Origin: Desulfosporosinus shakirovi
GTDB lineage: Bacteria; Bacillota; Desulfitobacteriia; Desulfitobacteriales; Desulfitobacteriaceae
Reading direction: 5' to 3'
Assembly (NCBI RefSeq): GCF_020595055.1
Contig: NZ_JAJDOO010000006.1
Span: forward strand, 62,001-126,000
Length of the DNA stretch: 64,000 nucleotides
Each line of letters opens with the position of its first letter. Positions within the stretch are counted from its first letter, which is position 1. Both the position numbers and the translations under genes were made by a program. The notes beneath the pieces are model-generated. The model was given only the letters and a program-made list of their open reading frames with translations. It made no database searches and was not told where the DNA came from. This document shows, in pieces, positions 52,325 to 61,626 of this stretch.

Positions 52325-53302
52325 TTAATTCCCTTTATAATCTAACAAATTGAATCTTTTTATATCCGTATCACTAAGTTCTACGACTAATTCAGCATTA
52401 TATAAACGATCCTTGATCTCTTCTAAAACCTCCGGAGCAGGTGGGGGAAGATCAACATTATTTCCGTCCGGGTCAATGGATCCAATTGTATAGGTAAGAG
52501 TTATTTCCGTCTCCTTACCGCCGCCGGTAAATCCGATGCCCTCAGACTGATTAAAGATATCTTCTGAAAATAAGCTGCGCAATTTTTCTTGAGGTTCAAC
52601 CTTTATCTTGAGATCTCCACCAGGTTGCCTGATAGATCTGACCGGCATATTCTCAAACTTCAAACGGTAATTAATCTCTGTGCGTATAAAGTAAACTGTA
52701 TCCTTTCCATCGTTGACTAAATATCCGACTTGGTCATCATTTTCTACGATATCAGCTTGAACATCCACAAGCTTCATAGGATGAAGGAATCCGTTCAAAG
52801 CAACATAAAGTAAAGAAAACCCTAAGATAAGCAGGACAACGATTTTGGCAAGGCTATACTTAACTACAGGGACAGTGTTCTGTTCGATCTCTTTTTTGAC
52901 AATCGAATTTAATAATATGTATCCGCAAGCTACTCCGATTAAAGTGGTTCCCATCATATTATACTTGAGATATACCCATCTAATTAATGAATTAAGCTGC
53001 GATGACACGGAGTAATAAAATAGGATACCTGAAGCACTGATTAACAGCATAGGTATTCCGAGAATCAAGATCTTTAACCAGTTAACAGATAACGTTCCTT
53101 TCAGGGCCATTCTCCTTATAAATCCAGGCAAAGCAATATACATACCAATCATCAGGGAATAAACATAACTAAACTGCATTAATGGAAACGGATCATAGTT
53201 TCTGCCTGCTTCAATATGCAGTACGTCCTGATAATTTAAACCATAATACACAAGCAGCATCAGACCCAATCCATAGCCTAGATAGGCAATCATTTTCCTC
53301 AT
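52325..53302 (-). CDS. Membrane protein with C-terminal extracytoplasmic domain
   Basis: A 325-residue protein read from ATG 53300-53302 behind AAAGGGAGGG. Five to six membrane helices fill residues 1-190. The remaining 135 residues form a soluble domain with QVGYLVNDGKDTVYFIRTEI and ITLTYTIGSIDPDGN, probably outside the cell. No family recognised. It lies 62 bases after the zinc-ribbon gene and may be in one unit with it. Confidence 0.68.
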   Translation of the reverse strand: MRKMIAYLGYGLGLMLLVYYGLNYQDVLHIEAGRNYDPFPLMQFSYVYSLMIGMYIALPGFIRRMALKGTLSVNWLKILILGIPMLLISASGILFYYSVSSQLNSLIRWVYLKYNMMGTTLIGVACGYILLNSIVKKEIEQNTVPVVKYSLAKIVVLLILGFSLLYVALNGFLHPMKLVDVQADIVENDDQVGYLVNDGKDTVYFIRTEINYRLKFENMPVRSIRQPGGDLKIKVEPQEKLRSLFSEDIFNQSEGIGFTGGGKETEITLTYTIGSIDPDGNNVDLPPPAPEVLEEIKDRLYNAELVVELSDTDIKRFNLLDYKGN

Positions 53303-53364
53303 CCAATCCCTCCCTTTTAACTTATTATGCAACTACTCAAGTTTTTTCAGACTAACATCTAATC

Positions 53365-53637
53365 TTAGCTTTTCTGATTTTTCTCCGGTTGGATGATAAA
53401 CCACTGGATAAGACCGCAATTTGTACATACTAAAAGGGAAGCCGATTTATTCAGCCAGTCTAAACCTAAAAAAGTAGCCCCCTGTGTATTCATTTGAGCT
53501 TCACCTTTTTCGAATAAACCATTGCTGCAATGTGGACAGACAACTTGCTTCCCCCCTGCCCGAAACTCCCCTCTTCTATCCATGGCCTGCTGGATGGCAT
53601 TTTTACCACGTTTCAGTCCGTCGATGAAATCACCCAA
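53365..53637 (-). CDS. Zinc-ribbon protein
   Basis: A 90-residue protein with two CxxC knuckles, CPHC (34-37) and CTNC (72-75), spaced as in treble-clef ribbons. The start is MGDFIDGLKRGKNAIQQAMD. Probably a small accessory or regulatory protein. The gene precedes the membrane protein on the same strand. Confidence 0.7.
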   Translation of the reverse strand: MGDFIDGLKRGKNAIQQAMDRRGEFRAGGKQVVCPHCSNGLFEKGEAQMNTQGATFLGLDWLNKSASLLVCTNCGLIQWFIIQPEKNQKS

Positions 53638-53801
53638 CCCATTCCCTCCTTACCACCCTTATAGATTATCTGTATAAAATTCTTATGAGCATTATGCGCC
53701 ATTTTGAACAAACAAAAATAGCACCGGCTGAGTCTTTATCTTAAATGCTCACCCGTCTCTATACCTACACAATAAATGTCTGAAACAGATTGTTCTTCCC
53801 C

Positions 53802-53837
53802 ATAAAAAAGAGAGTCTGCCCCCGGGCTTGTACCAAG
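53802..53837. repeat. Short repeat shared with 59986-60021
   Basis: ATAAAAAAGAGAGTCTGCCC then CCGGGCTTGTACCAAG. At 59986-60021 the same sequence occurs with five changes and leads into the 44-bp palindrome. Both copies lie just past the 3' end of an operon. Confidence 0.6.
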
Positions 53838-53849
53838 GGCCAAGTTCGC

Positions 53850-54911
53850 TTATTGCGGCGGCTCGTATAACGTCTTGAGAGAGCCCAGGCCGGAAACGGC
53901 GACCTCCCATTGACCGTCACTCGTTTGAAGCCATTTAGCAATCTTCCGCGCCGGATGGTCCTCCGGCAGGTCTTTCCGCATGACCGCATAGTAATTGATG
54001 GCAAGGGGGTACTCCTTGGCGAAAATCGTTTCCGGCGTCGGAGCAACTCCGTTAAAGGCAAGAGTTTTGATATTCATTTCGCCTACCACACTCTGGGAAA
54101 GCTGTATGTAGTAGAAAAGGGTATAACCCAACGCATATGCGTTTTCCTCGCTGTCGTGGGCGAAATACCGGTATTCCTCCACCATTTGCAGCATTCCGTT
54201 CATGTCCCGCTCCATATAGTTCTTCTCGACGGCAGGGTTTATCTTTTTGTCCCCGAGCACCAAATTCTCCAACTGCGCCTGGGAACCGGAATCGGCATTG
54301 CGACAAATTGGTACGATCCGCCCGTTTTTACCTCCCAGCTCGAACCAGTCGGTTATCGACATATCGCCATAGATTTTCTGCACCTGAGAGGCATCAATAT
54401 TGCTTGCGGGATTGTCCTCGTGTGTGATAAACACAAGGGCTTCAGCACCGACAGGGATATATTCAAGCTCCGTTCCGGCCTTTTCCGCAACCTCCGCGAC
54501 CTCTTTTGATGGATCCGGGACAAGGATTAAATCAACGTCTCCCGCGATGAGCAGCTCATATGACTTCATGGTTTTGGAGGCTTTTTCCGGAAGGCCCGGC
54601 CACCTGTCTTCCATGTTGTCAGAGGTATGGAACATCCTTTTGTAAATTCTCTGTACGAGGGGCAGCGTGGAAGTCGAGCCGTCGATGCGCGGATAATTTG
54701 CCTCTGTGATGCCGATGGCGGCGGCCTCCTCCGATGGGGTCAGAGTGATTGCCTTTGGAGCCGCGCTTGGCTCTGCCGGTATCTGAGACTGTGCCGATTC
54801 TCCCAAATTCCCGGTTTCCGAACAGCCCTGTGTCAGAAAGAGGAGTATCATTACAAGCATTAAGGATATTATAACTTTCAATACCCCAGGAATTTTTTGT
54901 TGGTTTATCAT
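53850..54911 (-). CDS. PstS-like phosphate-binding lipoprotein
   Basis: A 353-residue lipoprotein with signal and lipobox LFLTQGC (Cys30). PRIDGSTSTLPLVQRIYKRM is the phosphate-site start of PstS-type proteins. VGAEALVFITHEDNPASN and CRNADSGSQAQLENLVLGDK continue the type II binding fold. No pstCAB follows, so it may work with a distant transporter or as a sensor. Higher G+C than its flanks. 54912-55000 is empty. Confidence 0.85.
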   Translation of the reverse strand: MINQQKIPGVLKVIISLMLVMILLFLTQGCSETGNLGESAQSQIPAEPSAAPKAITLTPSEEAAAIGITEANYPRIDGSTSTLPLVQRIYKRMFHTSDNMEDRWPGLPEKASKTMKSYELLIAGDVDLILVPDPSKEVAEVAEKAGTELEYIPVGAEALVFITHEDNPASNIDASQVQKIYGDMSITDWFELGGKNGRIVPICRNADSGSQAQLENLVLGDKKINPAVEKNYMERDMNGMLQMVEEYRYFAHDSEENAYALGYTLFYYIQLSQSVVGEMNIKTLAFNGVAPTPETIFAKEYPLAINYYAVMRKDLPEDHPARKIAKWLQTSDGQWEVAVSGLGSLKTLYEPPQ

Positions 54912-55000
54912 CTTCTTTCCCCCTTGGTCAGTGTTCTTTCTCCTTATAGATACATCATAATCCTATTGATTATATTATTTTAGGTGAGCTTGTGTTTTAG

Positions 55001-55102
55001 GCGATTGTCGAGGCTGAACTGTCGATTGTGACAGATACTGCGGCTGCATTAGGAATTCAAAGTTTTAAAAAAACTATAGCCGCTGCAAGTAAGAATCCAT
55101 GA
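55001..55102 (+). pseudogene. Unassigned gene 3' remnant
   Basis: A 33-codon open end without start: AIVEAELSIVTDTAAALGIQ, SFKKTIAAASKNP then TGA. It follows TAG and is protein-like but too short to place. The rest of 55103-55276 shows nothing. Confidence 0.25.
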
Positions 55103-55276
55103 TTGCAATAAAGCTATACATGGGTTGTTGTTAACCTCCAATATATGTGCCATAACTTATTTCCACATTTTTCCTCAATATCCTCCCCTCGTAATTAAAA
55201 AAATCTTGCTAACAATCTGTTGTTCTTATGCCCCATGATAAGGAAAGCCCTTCTCCCCATCCATCACGAACTCAGT

Positions 55277-55344
55277 TTAAAAATTCGGCGGTTTAGAGGT
55301 CACTAATCTAGATTAGTCAGACCTCAAAACCGCCGAATTTTTAA
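55277..55344. repeat. Palindromic repeat, copy 3 (complete)
   Basis: TTAAAAATTCGGCGGTTTAG and AACCGCCGAATTTTTAA flank CACTAATCTAGATTAGTCAG, matching 202-268. It sits 38 bases past the MarR stop codon, again at a gene 3' end. Confidence 0.75.
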
Positions 55345-55382
55345 TCTCCTCATATATAGAGGGTACGGGCCTTGATGATTTT

Positions 55383-55820
55383 CTACTTGCTGGTCAAATT
55401 CAACAAGGTATGATTGAATTTTTTCAAAAGCTGCCCGAATGCTTCGCAGTCTTCAGCAGACCAATCTTTGAGCAGTTCCCCCATATCGGCCAAACGTTTT
55501 TGCTTATAGTTCATAAGTTCTTTCATGCCCAGTTCCGTGATCTGAAGTGAATACGCCCTTTTATCTAAAGGGTCCGGCATACGATAGACAAATCCTTTTT
55601 TCTCCAGGGCTGCCGCTTGTCTGCTTACGGTGGAAATATCCAACTGGAACTCCTCCGCCAAAGCTTTGACACCGGCTGGACCCTGAGAAGTAATTTGTCC
55701 GAGCAACAGATGGGCGGACCGTTCAATGGTTCCGGGCTTTTTATATTTAGCTGCCGATCCAAGACTGCGGTGAAGGACGGCTAATTCAGATAGAATGGTC
55801 TCCAGCCAATTTTCATTCAT
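55383..55820 (-). CDS. MarR-family transcriptional regulator
   Basis: A 145-residue MarR protein: GVKALAEEFQLDISTVSRQA is the recognition region, DPLDKRAYSLQITELGMKEL the wing. It is divergent from the CBS/efflux operon; palindromes at 55945-55957 and near 55972 overlap the operon promoter. It probably represses efflux until a drug or phenolic ligand binds. Confidence 0.88.
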   Translation of the reverse strand: MNENWLETILSELAVLHRSLGSAAKYKKPGTIERSAHLLLGQITSQGPAGVKALAEEFQLDISTVSRQAAALEKKGFVYRMPDPLDKRAYSLQITELGMKELMNYKQKRLADMGELLKDWSAEDCEAFGQLLKKFNHTLLNLTSK

Positions 55821-55924
55821 TTCAGTATTGCCTCCTTACTGCCTCGCCGAATTTATAACACGACTTATTCTATCATAATGACAAGATTTTAAAAAACGAG
55901 GAAAATCTCATTAAAAATCAGGAA

Positions 55925-55980
55925 TTGATCATCAGACAAGTTAGTTGTATAATACAATTACATAGTTTCATCATACAACT
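55925..55980 (+). promoter_or_regulatory. Promoter and MarR operator of the efflux operon
   Basis: TTGATC (55925-55930), 17 bases, TATAAT (55948-55953). TTGTAT-A-ATACAA (55945-55957) covers the -10, and AGTTGTAT (55943) pairs with ATACAACT (55973-55980). One repressor dimer on the -10 and a second site downstream is a classical MarR layout. Confidence 0.75.
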
Positions 55981-56020
55981 ACATTAAAAAACCTACAAGC
56001 AAAGGTTAGGAGGATTAATT

Positions 56021-56488
56021 ATGCAGGCTCATGAAATTATGATAAGTGATGTTTATACCGTTAAAGAAAGCGATACAGTCGGTGCAGTCATTGCTAAGTT
56101 CATTACTCACAGGATCAGCGGTGTTCCGGTAATCAACAGTAAAAATAAAATTGTTGGTTACATAAGCGACGGGGATATCATGCGCTATATCGGCACCCAT
56201 GAACATCGAATCTTTGATTCACTCTACTACTTTACCGTCATTAAGGATGATGAGGAGTTCCCTGAAAGAATAAAACTTCTGCTGGATTTAGAGGTACTTA
56301 GGATTGCTCAGAGTAAGGTCATTAAAGTATCCTGGGACGAAGACGTTGAAACCATCGCTACTATTCTGGGGAAAAAGAAAATTAAGAAACTGCCTGTTGA
56401 GCGAAATGGAGTATTAGTTGGCATCATTAGCCGTGGGGATGTGATCCGCCACTGCTTCAAGGATCTTCTGCAGGGCTTTGACCATTAG
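56021..56488 (+). CDS. CBS-domain protein
   Basis: A 155-residue protein of two CBS motifs: VGAVIAKFITHRISGVPVIN then KIVGYISDGDIMRYIG, and VETIATILGKKKIKKLPVER with LVGIISRGDVIRH. A 40-residue insert separates them. CBS pairs bind adenosyl nucleotides. It heads the efflux operon, an uncommon position that could link efflux to cell energy state. Confidence 0.86.
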   Translation: MQAHEIMISDVYTVKESDTVGAVIAKFITHRISGVPVINSKNKIVGYISDGDIMRYIGTHEHRIFDSLYYFTVIKDDEEFPERIKLLLDLEVLRIAQSKVIKVSWDEDVETIATILGKKKIKKLPVERNGVLVGIISRGDVIRHCFKDLLQGFDH

Positions 56489-56571
56489 GGACGCAGCCAG
56501 CTTCAAACTATCCACTACATAGAAATGGATACACCCGATTAACCAGTTAGAAAGAGCAAGGAGTTATAAGA

Positions 56572-57228
56572 ATGAAACGAAAAATAGTGCTGTATGTCAT
56601 TTTAGCCTTAATGGTTGTTGCCGGAGGAGGTATTGGTTACTACTACTGGTATGAAGGGTCCCATTACGTGTCTACTGAAGACGCCCGTATTGACGGGGAT
56701 ACTTACCGGGTTATGCCGCGCATATCAGGAAAGCTCCTCAGCCTTCAGATAAAACAGGGTGATACGGTAGTCGCAGACCAGATTGTCGGTCAGCAGGATA
56801 CGAACAATCTGGCCACAGGCTTATTGGATAACGCCAGCCTCCGGGCTCCTATCACGGGAACCGTAACCAAAACCCTGGCCAGAGAAGGGGAAGTTCTTTC
56901 CCCCGGCCAGCCCATCGCTTTAGTGGTGGATAAAAGTAACTTATACATTTCCGCTAACATTGAGGAAACCTATATCAGCCGCCTGCAAAGCGGAGAAACA
57001 GCGGAATTTACCGTGGATAGTTTTCCTGGACATACCCTGACTGGAAAAATAATCGAAATCGGTGAAGGGACGGTTTCCAGCTTTTCCTTAATGCCTTCTC
57101 TCAGCAGCAGCGGCAATTTCACTAAGGTAACCCAGAGGATTCCCATCAAACTATCCATTGATGACCAACAGGGGCTTTCATTATCTCCCGGTATGAACGT
57201 CGTCTTAAAAATCCAAGCGAAAGGGTAA
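56572..57228 (+). CDS. Short EmrA/HlyD-type membrane-fusion protein
   Basis: A 218-residue protein: one N-terminal membrane helix, then VSTEDARIDGDTYRVMPRIS (biotinyl-lipoyl half), SLRAPITGTVTKTLAREGEV (other half) and a beta-barrel with YISANIEETYISRLQSGE. The long alpha-hairpin of EmrA (390 residues in E. coli) is missing, as in other Gram-positive versions without an outer-membrane partner. Confidence 0.83.
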   Translation: MKRKIVLYVILALMVVAGGGIGYYYWYEGSHYVSTEDARIDGDTYRVMPRISGKLLSLQIKQGDTVVADQIVGQQDTNNLATGLLDNASLRAPITGTVTKTLAREGEVLSPGQPIALVVDKSNLYISANIEETYISRLQSGETAEFTVDSFPGHTLTGKIIEIGEGTVSSFSLMPSLSSSGNFTKVTQRIPIKLSIDDQQGLSLSPGMNVVLKIQAKG

Positions 57229-57243
57229 CCAGGTGAAAGAAAC

Positions 57244-58365
57244 ATGAACAAAGGCATGATCAACAGACTATTAGCAATTACCCTCTTATCTTCAACATTG
57301 ACTTTAATAGTGACCGGCTGCGCTGTAAAGACTACATCTTCCGGCACTCCGGCACCGACAGCAATACCGGTAAAAGTAATGAAAGTCGGCAGTACCACCA
57401 ATAATGCCAATTTAAGCGGCAAGATTATTGTGGACCAACAAGCGAAAGTTTTCTCCAAGGTGGCTGGCAAGGTGAACGCAATAAACGTAAAGGAAGGCAC
57501 CATTGTCAAAAAAGGCGACTTGCTTGTTCAGTTGGATACTTTTGATAGTGGGAATAAAGTGATCCAAACCCAAAGCTCGTTGGAAACTTTAAAACAAACC
57601 ATTGTTCAGACAAAAATTGCCCTGGACTACGCCCAAACCAATTACGATCGAACCAAAGCCCTGGCGGAAGCCGGAGTCGTTCCGCAAAGTGATTTGGATG
57701 CTGTCAACACGAAGCTAAAGACAGCTGAAGCAGCCTACGAGCAAGCAAAGGCCGGATTGCCCGGAGCCGAAGCTTCTCTAGCCCTGGCCCAAAGTGCCGT
57801 ACAGGATGCGTCCATCTATTCTCACCTTAACGGCACTGTAACCGAAAAGCTGATTAACCCAGGCGAAATGTCTTCTCCCGGGGTCTCAATGCTGACGATC
57901 GTTAACATGCAGGAAGTTCTGCTGCAGGTAAGCGTTCCTCAAGATAAAGTTTTTCAGGTCAAGCCGGGGACTCCTGTAGAAGTATTTGTAGACGGGATAG
58001 ACCAGAAATTTAACGGAACCATCGACTTGATCAGCCCTGTATCCGATTCAACCAACAATACCTTCCCTGTAAAAATAAGGATAGACAATACTTCAGCTGT
58101 ATTACGGGTTGGCATGATTGCCAGGATCTCCCTGGATTCCATGAACGGGAAAATCTCAGAACTACCTAAGTCCTCTATTATAGAGCAGGACCAGAAATAT
58201 TATGTTTACAAGGTAGATAATGATGTGGCTCGTCTCGTCCAAGTGGAAGTTAAGGAAAAAGACTCTAACTGGAATTACGTCATAAACGGAGTTGCCAATA
58301 ATGATGAGATCGTCATTAATCCAGGCTCCCAATTGACCGACGGGGTTAAAGTCCAGATTAATTAG
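57244..58365 (+). CDS. RND/MFP-type adaptor lipoprotein
   Basis: A 373-residue lipoprotein (lipobox VTGC, Cys26). The lipoyl half SKVAGKVNAINVKEGTIVKK, a coiled-coil hairpin (about 95-185) with YAQTNYDRTKALAEAGVVPQ, then IYSHLNGTVTEKLINPGEM and a barrel domain. It is a second adaptor of a different class from the one 15 bases upstream. Confidence 0.87.
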   Translation: MNKGMINRLLAITLLSSTLTLIVTGCAVKTTSSGTPAPTAIPVKVMKVGSTTNNANLSGKIIVDQQAKVFSKVAGKVNAINVKEGTIVKKGDLLVQLDTFDSGNKVIQTQSSLETLKQTIVQTKIALDYAQTNYDRTKALAEAGVVPQSDLDAVNTKLKTAEAAYEQAKAGLPGAEASLALAQSAVQDASIYSHLNGTVTEKLINPGEMSSPGVSMLTIVNMQEVLLQVSVPQDKVFQVKPGTPVEVFVDGIDQKFNGTIDLISPVSDSTNNTFPVKIRIDNTSAVLRVGMIARISLDSMNGKISELPKSSIIEQDQKYYVYKVDNDVARLVQVEVKEKDSNWNYVINGVANNDEIVINPGSQLTDGVKVQIN

Positions 58366-58378
58366 GAGGGACGACAGA

Positions 58379-59914
58379 ATGTGGTTAGCCTTGTGCGCAG
58401 TCATATTGGGAACCTTTGTAACGGTTCTCAATAATAGCTTGATTAATGTGGCCATTCCCGAAATGACCAATGTGTTTGGATCTACCACGGATACAATGCA
58501 GTGGGTTTTAACGGGATATTCCCTGGCTGCCGCAATTGTCATACCGCTCAGTGGTTTTCTGGGTGACCGGTTTGGGACTAAGAAACTATTCATCATCTCC
58601 TTAGCCGGCTTTACCTTAACTTCGGTATTATGCGGTTTGGCCTGGAGTGATATCAGCCTGATTGCCTTTCGGGTCCTGCAGGGCATATCAGGGGGGGTAC
58701 TCTCCCCTTTAAGCATGACGATCATTTACGGGATTGTTCCTAAAAACAAAATCGGCACAGCCCTGGGCATATGGGGAATCGCGGCTATGGCAGCCCCGGC
58801 AGTTGGACCTACCGTCAGTGGCTATTTAATTGATTTCTTTAGCTGGCGCTGGCTGTTTTTCATCAGTGTTCCCTTTGGGATTTTTGCCGTTACGGCCGGG
58901 ATATTCCTGCTTAAAGAATCACCCCTGAAGCAAGCCAGCTTTGATCTGGGGGGAGCGGTATTATCTGTTATTTTCTTTTCCACTCTTCTTCTGGCTTTAG
59001 GTCAGGGCAATAAAGAAGGCTGGACTTCCTTATATATCGTAGGCCTGTTGTTTGTTTCTTTCTTTAGCCTGCTGCTGCTGATCTGGGTGGAAGCCGGAGC
59101 GGAAGACCCCCTCCTCGATTTACAATTATTCAAAAATCCGATTTTTACCTTAAGTGTGATCTGCGGCGGTTTGGTCATGGCAGGGTTAATGGGAGGGTCT
59201 TTTCTTGTTCCCCTCTATTTACAAAATGTGCAGGGGTTAACTCCCATTGACACGGGGATTATTATGATACCTCAAGGTGTCTTAATGGCCTTAATGATGC
59301 CCCTCAGCGGCAGGCTATTTGATAAGCTGGGGGTAGTCCCTGTTGCTATAGCCGGTTTGCTTTTAATGAGTACGACCACCTATGAGCTGCAGCACCTGGC
59401 CATTAATACACCCATTCCCTGGCTGACTGTGATTCTGGCCCTGCGGGGAATGGGAATCGGGCTATGTATGATGCCAATTACCACCGCCGGAATGAATTCG
59501 ATTCCTAAAGAACTTATCGGACGGGGATCCTCCTTATCCAATGTTTTGCGTCAGGTTGCGGGGACTATGTCCATTGCCATATTTACCACGCTCATGACCA
59601 ATCGTCAGATTTTTCATGTCAGGAACATCGCAGACGGTATTCCCTCTGATTCCTATCTGGCGACACAAGCTCTTAGTCAGATTTCATCAGCCCTTGCCCA
59701 AATGGGTACGGATGCTGCCACAGCGACGGGTGGTGCCAGTGCTGTTTTAGTCGGTATTATGCAAAAAGAAGCCTTAAACTCTGCCATAGCGGATACTTTT
59801 CTGATCTCCGCTATACCTTTGTTTGTCTGTATTCCCTGTGTCTTTTTATTTATCAAAAGAAAAATAGCAAAGACGAAGCAGAAAATGGTTCCCGCGAAGG
59901 AAGCGGCTCTTTAA
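58379..59914 (+). CDS. DHA2 (EmrB/QacA) family MFS transporter
   Basis: A 511-residue drug:proton antiporter with fourteen predicted helices. Motif A is GFLGDRFGTKKLF, and motif C-like GPTVSGYLIDFFSWRWLFFI is in helix 5. The end carries a basic tail KRKIAKTKQK. It completes the MarR-controlled operon; with the two adaptors it may form an envelope-spanning efflux unit. Confidence 0.9.
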   Translation: MWLALCAVILGTFVTVLNNSLINVAIPEMTNVFGSTTDTMQWVLTGYSLAAAIVIPLSGFLGDRFGTKKLFIISLAGFTLTSVLCGLAWSDISLIAFRVLQGISGGVLSPLSMTIIYGIVPKNKIGTALGIWGIAAMAAPAVGPTVSGYLIDFFSWRWLFFISVPFGIFAVTAGIFLLKESPLKQASFDLGGAVLSVIFFSTLLLALGQGNKEGWTSLYIVGLLFVSFFSLLLLIWVEAGAEDPLLDLQLFKNPIFTLSVICGGLVMAGLMGGSFLVPLYLQNVQGLTPIDTGIIMIPQGVLMALMMPLSGRLFDKLGVVPVAIAGLLLMSTTTYELQHLAINTPIPWLTVILALRGMGIGLCMMPITTAGMNSIPKELIGRGSSLSNVLRQVAGTMSIAIFTTLMTNRQIFHVRNIADGIPSDSYLATQALSQISSALAQMGTDAATATGGASAVLVGIMQKEALNSAIADTFLISAIPLFVCIPCVFLFIKRKIAKTKQKMVPAKEAAL

Positions 59915-60009
59915 GCGGATGACTTGAAGCGGGTTCGTAATTCTACTTAACTTTTGCGGGTTTTTCGAGCCGCATGTTCGACATTATAAAAAAGAGAGAA
60001 TGCTCCGGG

Positions 60010-60053
60010 GCTTGTACCAAGAATCTTACGCGCGTAAGATTCTTGGTACAAGC
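60010..60053. repeat. 44-bp perfect palindrome
   Basis: Left half GCTTGTACCAAGAATCTTAC-GC is followed directly by its exact complement with no loop. The core AAGAATCTTAC-GCGC-GTAAGATTCTT recurs at 62617-62642 with ACGC in the centre. It lies 95 bases past the MFS gene, preceded by the repeat shared with 53802. It may be a terminator-like element or a protein-binding dyad. Confidence 0.8.
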
Positions 60054-60102
60054 AGTGATCTTTATGACCCTCCCATTGTTCAGTCACCCTCGACCCAATT
60101 AT

Positions 60103-60576
60103 TCAATCGATTAATGCATAATCTGCCGCAGCATCAGCATGTAAAAGCGCCGTGTCATATACTGGTAATATACTGTCTTCCTGCTTGATTAGTAGACCAA
60201 TTTCAGTGCACCCCAGAATAACCCCCTGTGCGCCTTGCCTTTGGAGTGAAATAATAATTTTCTTGAAATACTCGCGCGATGACGCTTCAACTTTACCTAA
60301 TATCAGCTCTTTGTTGATAATTTCGTGGATTTTTTCAATGTGATCCTTTTCGGGAATCAGGACATTGATACCGCGATCCTCTAACACCTTTTTATAGAAA
60401 TCTTTTTCCATTGTAAAGCGTGTACCCAATAACGCTACTGTTTCTATGGCATCCAAACAAAGTCGATCAGCTGTAACTTCTGCTATATGTAAAAAAGGAA
60501 GCTCAACGGCTGCCTTGATTCTTGGGGCCACAATATGCATCGTATTGGTAGCCAGTATTATAAAATCAGCAACCAC
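60103..60576 (-). pseudogene. N-terminally truncated Asp/Glu racemase (YgeA-like)
   Basis: The frame covers the last 155 or so residues of a 230-residue racemase. FIILATNTMHIVAP holds the first catalytic segment (the Thr used in YgeA-type enzymes) and GAQGVILGCTEIGLLI the second catalytic Cys. A stop lies just upstream of the GTG, and the first 75 residues (substrate-binding start GLIGGMSW) are absent. Probably non-functional. Confidence 0.78.
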
Positions 60577-60718
60577 CCGCTTTCAGGGATAACGCCGCTT
60601 CCGACAGTTTATATTTTCTTAAATTGATTATCCTTTGTCTCAGAATCTATTTCATTTGGTCTTAGGAATTTTACAAGTCAGGAATGTGTATCATATTTAT
60701 CACTCGTTGAAATATCAA

Positions 60719-60757
60719 AAATCCTTATTTCGATCCATTAGGTCGAAATAAGGATTT
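60719..60757 (-). terminator. 15-bp stem terminator after hesB-like gene
   Basis: AAATCCTTATTTCGA and TCGAAATAAGGATTT pair perfectly around nine bases; on the minus strand it runs into TTTTTGATATTTC. Confidence 0.78.
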
Positions 60758-60849
60758 GATTTGTAAAACGAACTTTTCCTAATCAATTTAAGTAGTCTAC
60801 CGATAAAAATATGCTTACCCCAGGGAATATGGTTGCTTCTTCTACCCTA

Positions 60850-61188
60850 TTAACAACTTTCTCCGCAATTTCCACAACTCCCGCCACAGCCTCCAGCATG
60901 GCCTATAATCTCCTTGCGTATTTCAAAACCTCCGCCATCGTTAGACTCTGAATAATCTACAATAGCTCCCTCTAAAGCCGTTGCCAGTCCTATATCCGCG
61001 ATTATTGATATTCCATATTCTTCATATATCATATCATCCTCAGTTATTAACTCCTCTAAAGTCATACCAAAATTAGGTCCGCTGCACCCTTCATTTAATA
61101 GATGGATTCTAAGAAATGCGGTTCCTTTCTTCTTTACTTTTTGCATTTCCTTGACTTTTTGGGCTGCAATTTCTGTTATTGTAACCAT
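60850..61188 (-). CDS. HesB/IscA-like Fe-S protein
   Basis: A 112-residue HesB-type protein: ITEIAAQKVKEMQKVKKKGT, LRIHLLNEGCSGPNFGMTLE and a C-terminal Cys/Gly cluster GGCGGSCGNCGESC. One Cys lies in the usual GCSG place, but the terminal CGCG is expanded to four Cys. It probably binds a cluster or thiol. Monocistronic with its own terminator. Confidence 0.83.
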   Translation of the reverse strand: MVTITEIAAQKVKEMQKVKKKGTAFLRIHLLNEGCSGPNFGMTLEELITEDDMIYEEYGISIIADIGLATALEGAIVDYSESNDGGGFEIRKEIIGHAGGCGGSCGNCGESC

Positions 61189-61227
61189 TACCTGTCACTC
61201 CTCTTCTGAAATAATGAAGTTGAGATT

Positions 61228-61626
61228 TTACTTAAGTATCTTTACATAACAAGTACGCTCACGTGGACCGTCAAATTCACAAAAGTAAATGCCCTGCCAC
61301 CGGCCTAAGAGCAGTTTTCCATTATGAACAATGACAGTTTGGGACGTCCCTACGGTGCTTGTTTTCAAGTGAGCTGCGGAATTTCCTTCAAGGTGCCGAT
61401 CTCTATTCATCTCCCACGGGTAAATCTCATCAAGCCTCCGCAGAATATCTTTCTGAACATCGGGGTCCGCATTCTCATTGATTGTGATCCCCGCCGTAGT
61501 GTGGGAAGAAAATATTACGACTTGACCTTCTAGGATATTTTCCTGCGCCAGAAGATTTTGGACTCGAGCTGTAATGTCGAGCATTTCGTCGCGTCTTTTG
61601 GTCTTCAGATGTATCTCATGAATCAT
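61228..61626 (-). CDS. YjbQ/UPF0047 family protein
   Basis: A 132-residue protein with the family signature: VQNLLAQENILEGQVVIFSS, HTTAGITINENADPDV, RHLEGNSAAHLKTSTVG and GTWQGIYFCEFDGPR-like end. Conserved His residues form a metal site; E. coli YjbQ has thiamine-phosphate synthase activity in suppressor tests. ATG 61624-61626 fits TTGGAGAG. Confidence 0.9.
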   Translation of the reverse strand: MIHEIHLKTKRRDEMLDITARVQNLLAQENILEGQVVIFSSHTTAGITINENADPDVQKDILRRLDEIYPWEMNRDRHLEGNSAAHLKTSTVGTSQTVIVHNGKLLLGRWQGIYFCEFDGPRERTCYVKILK

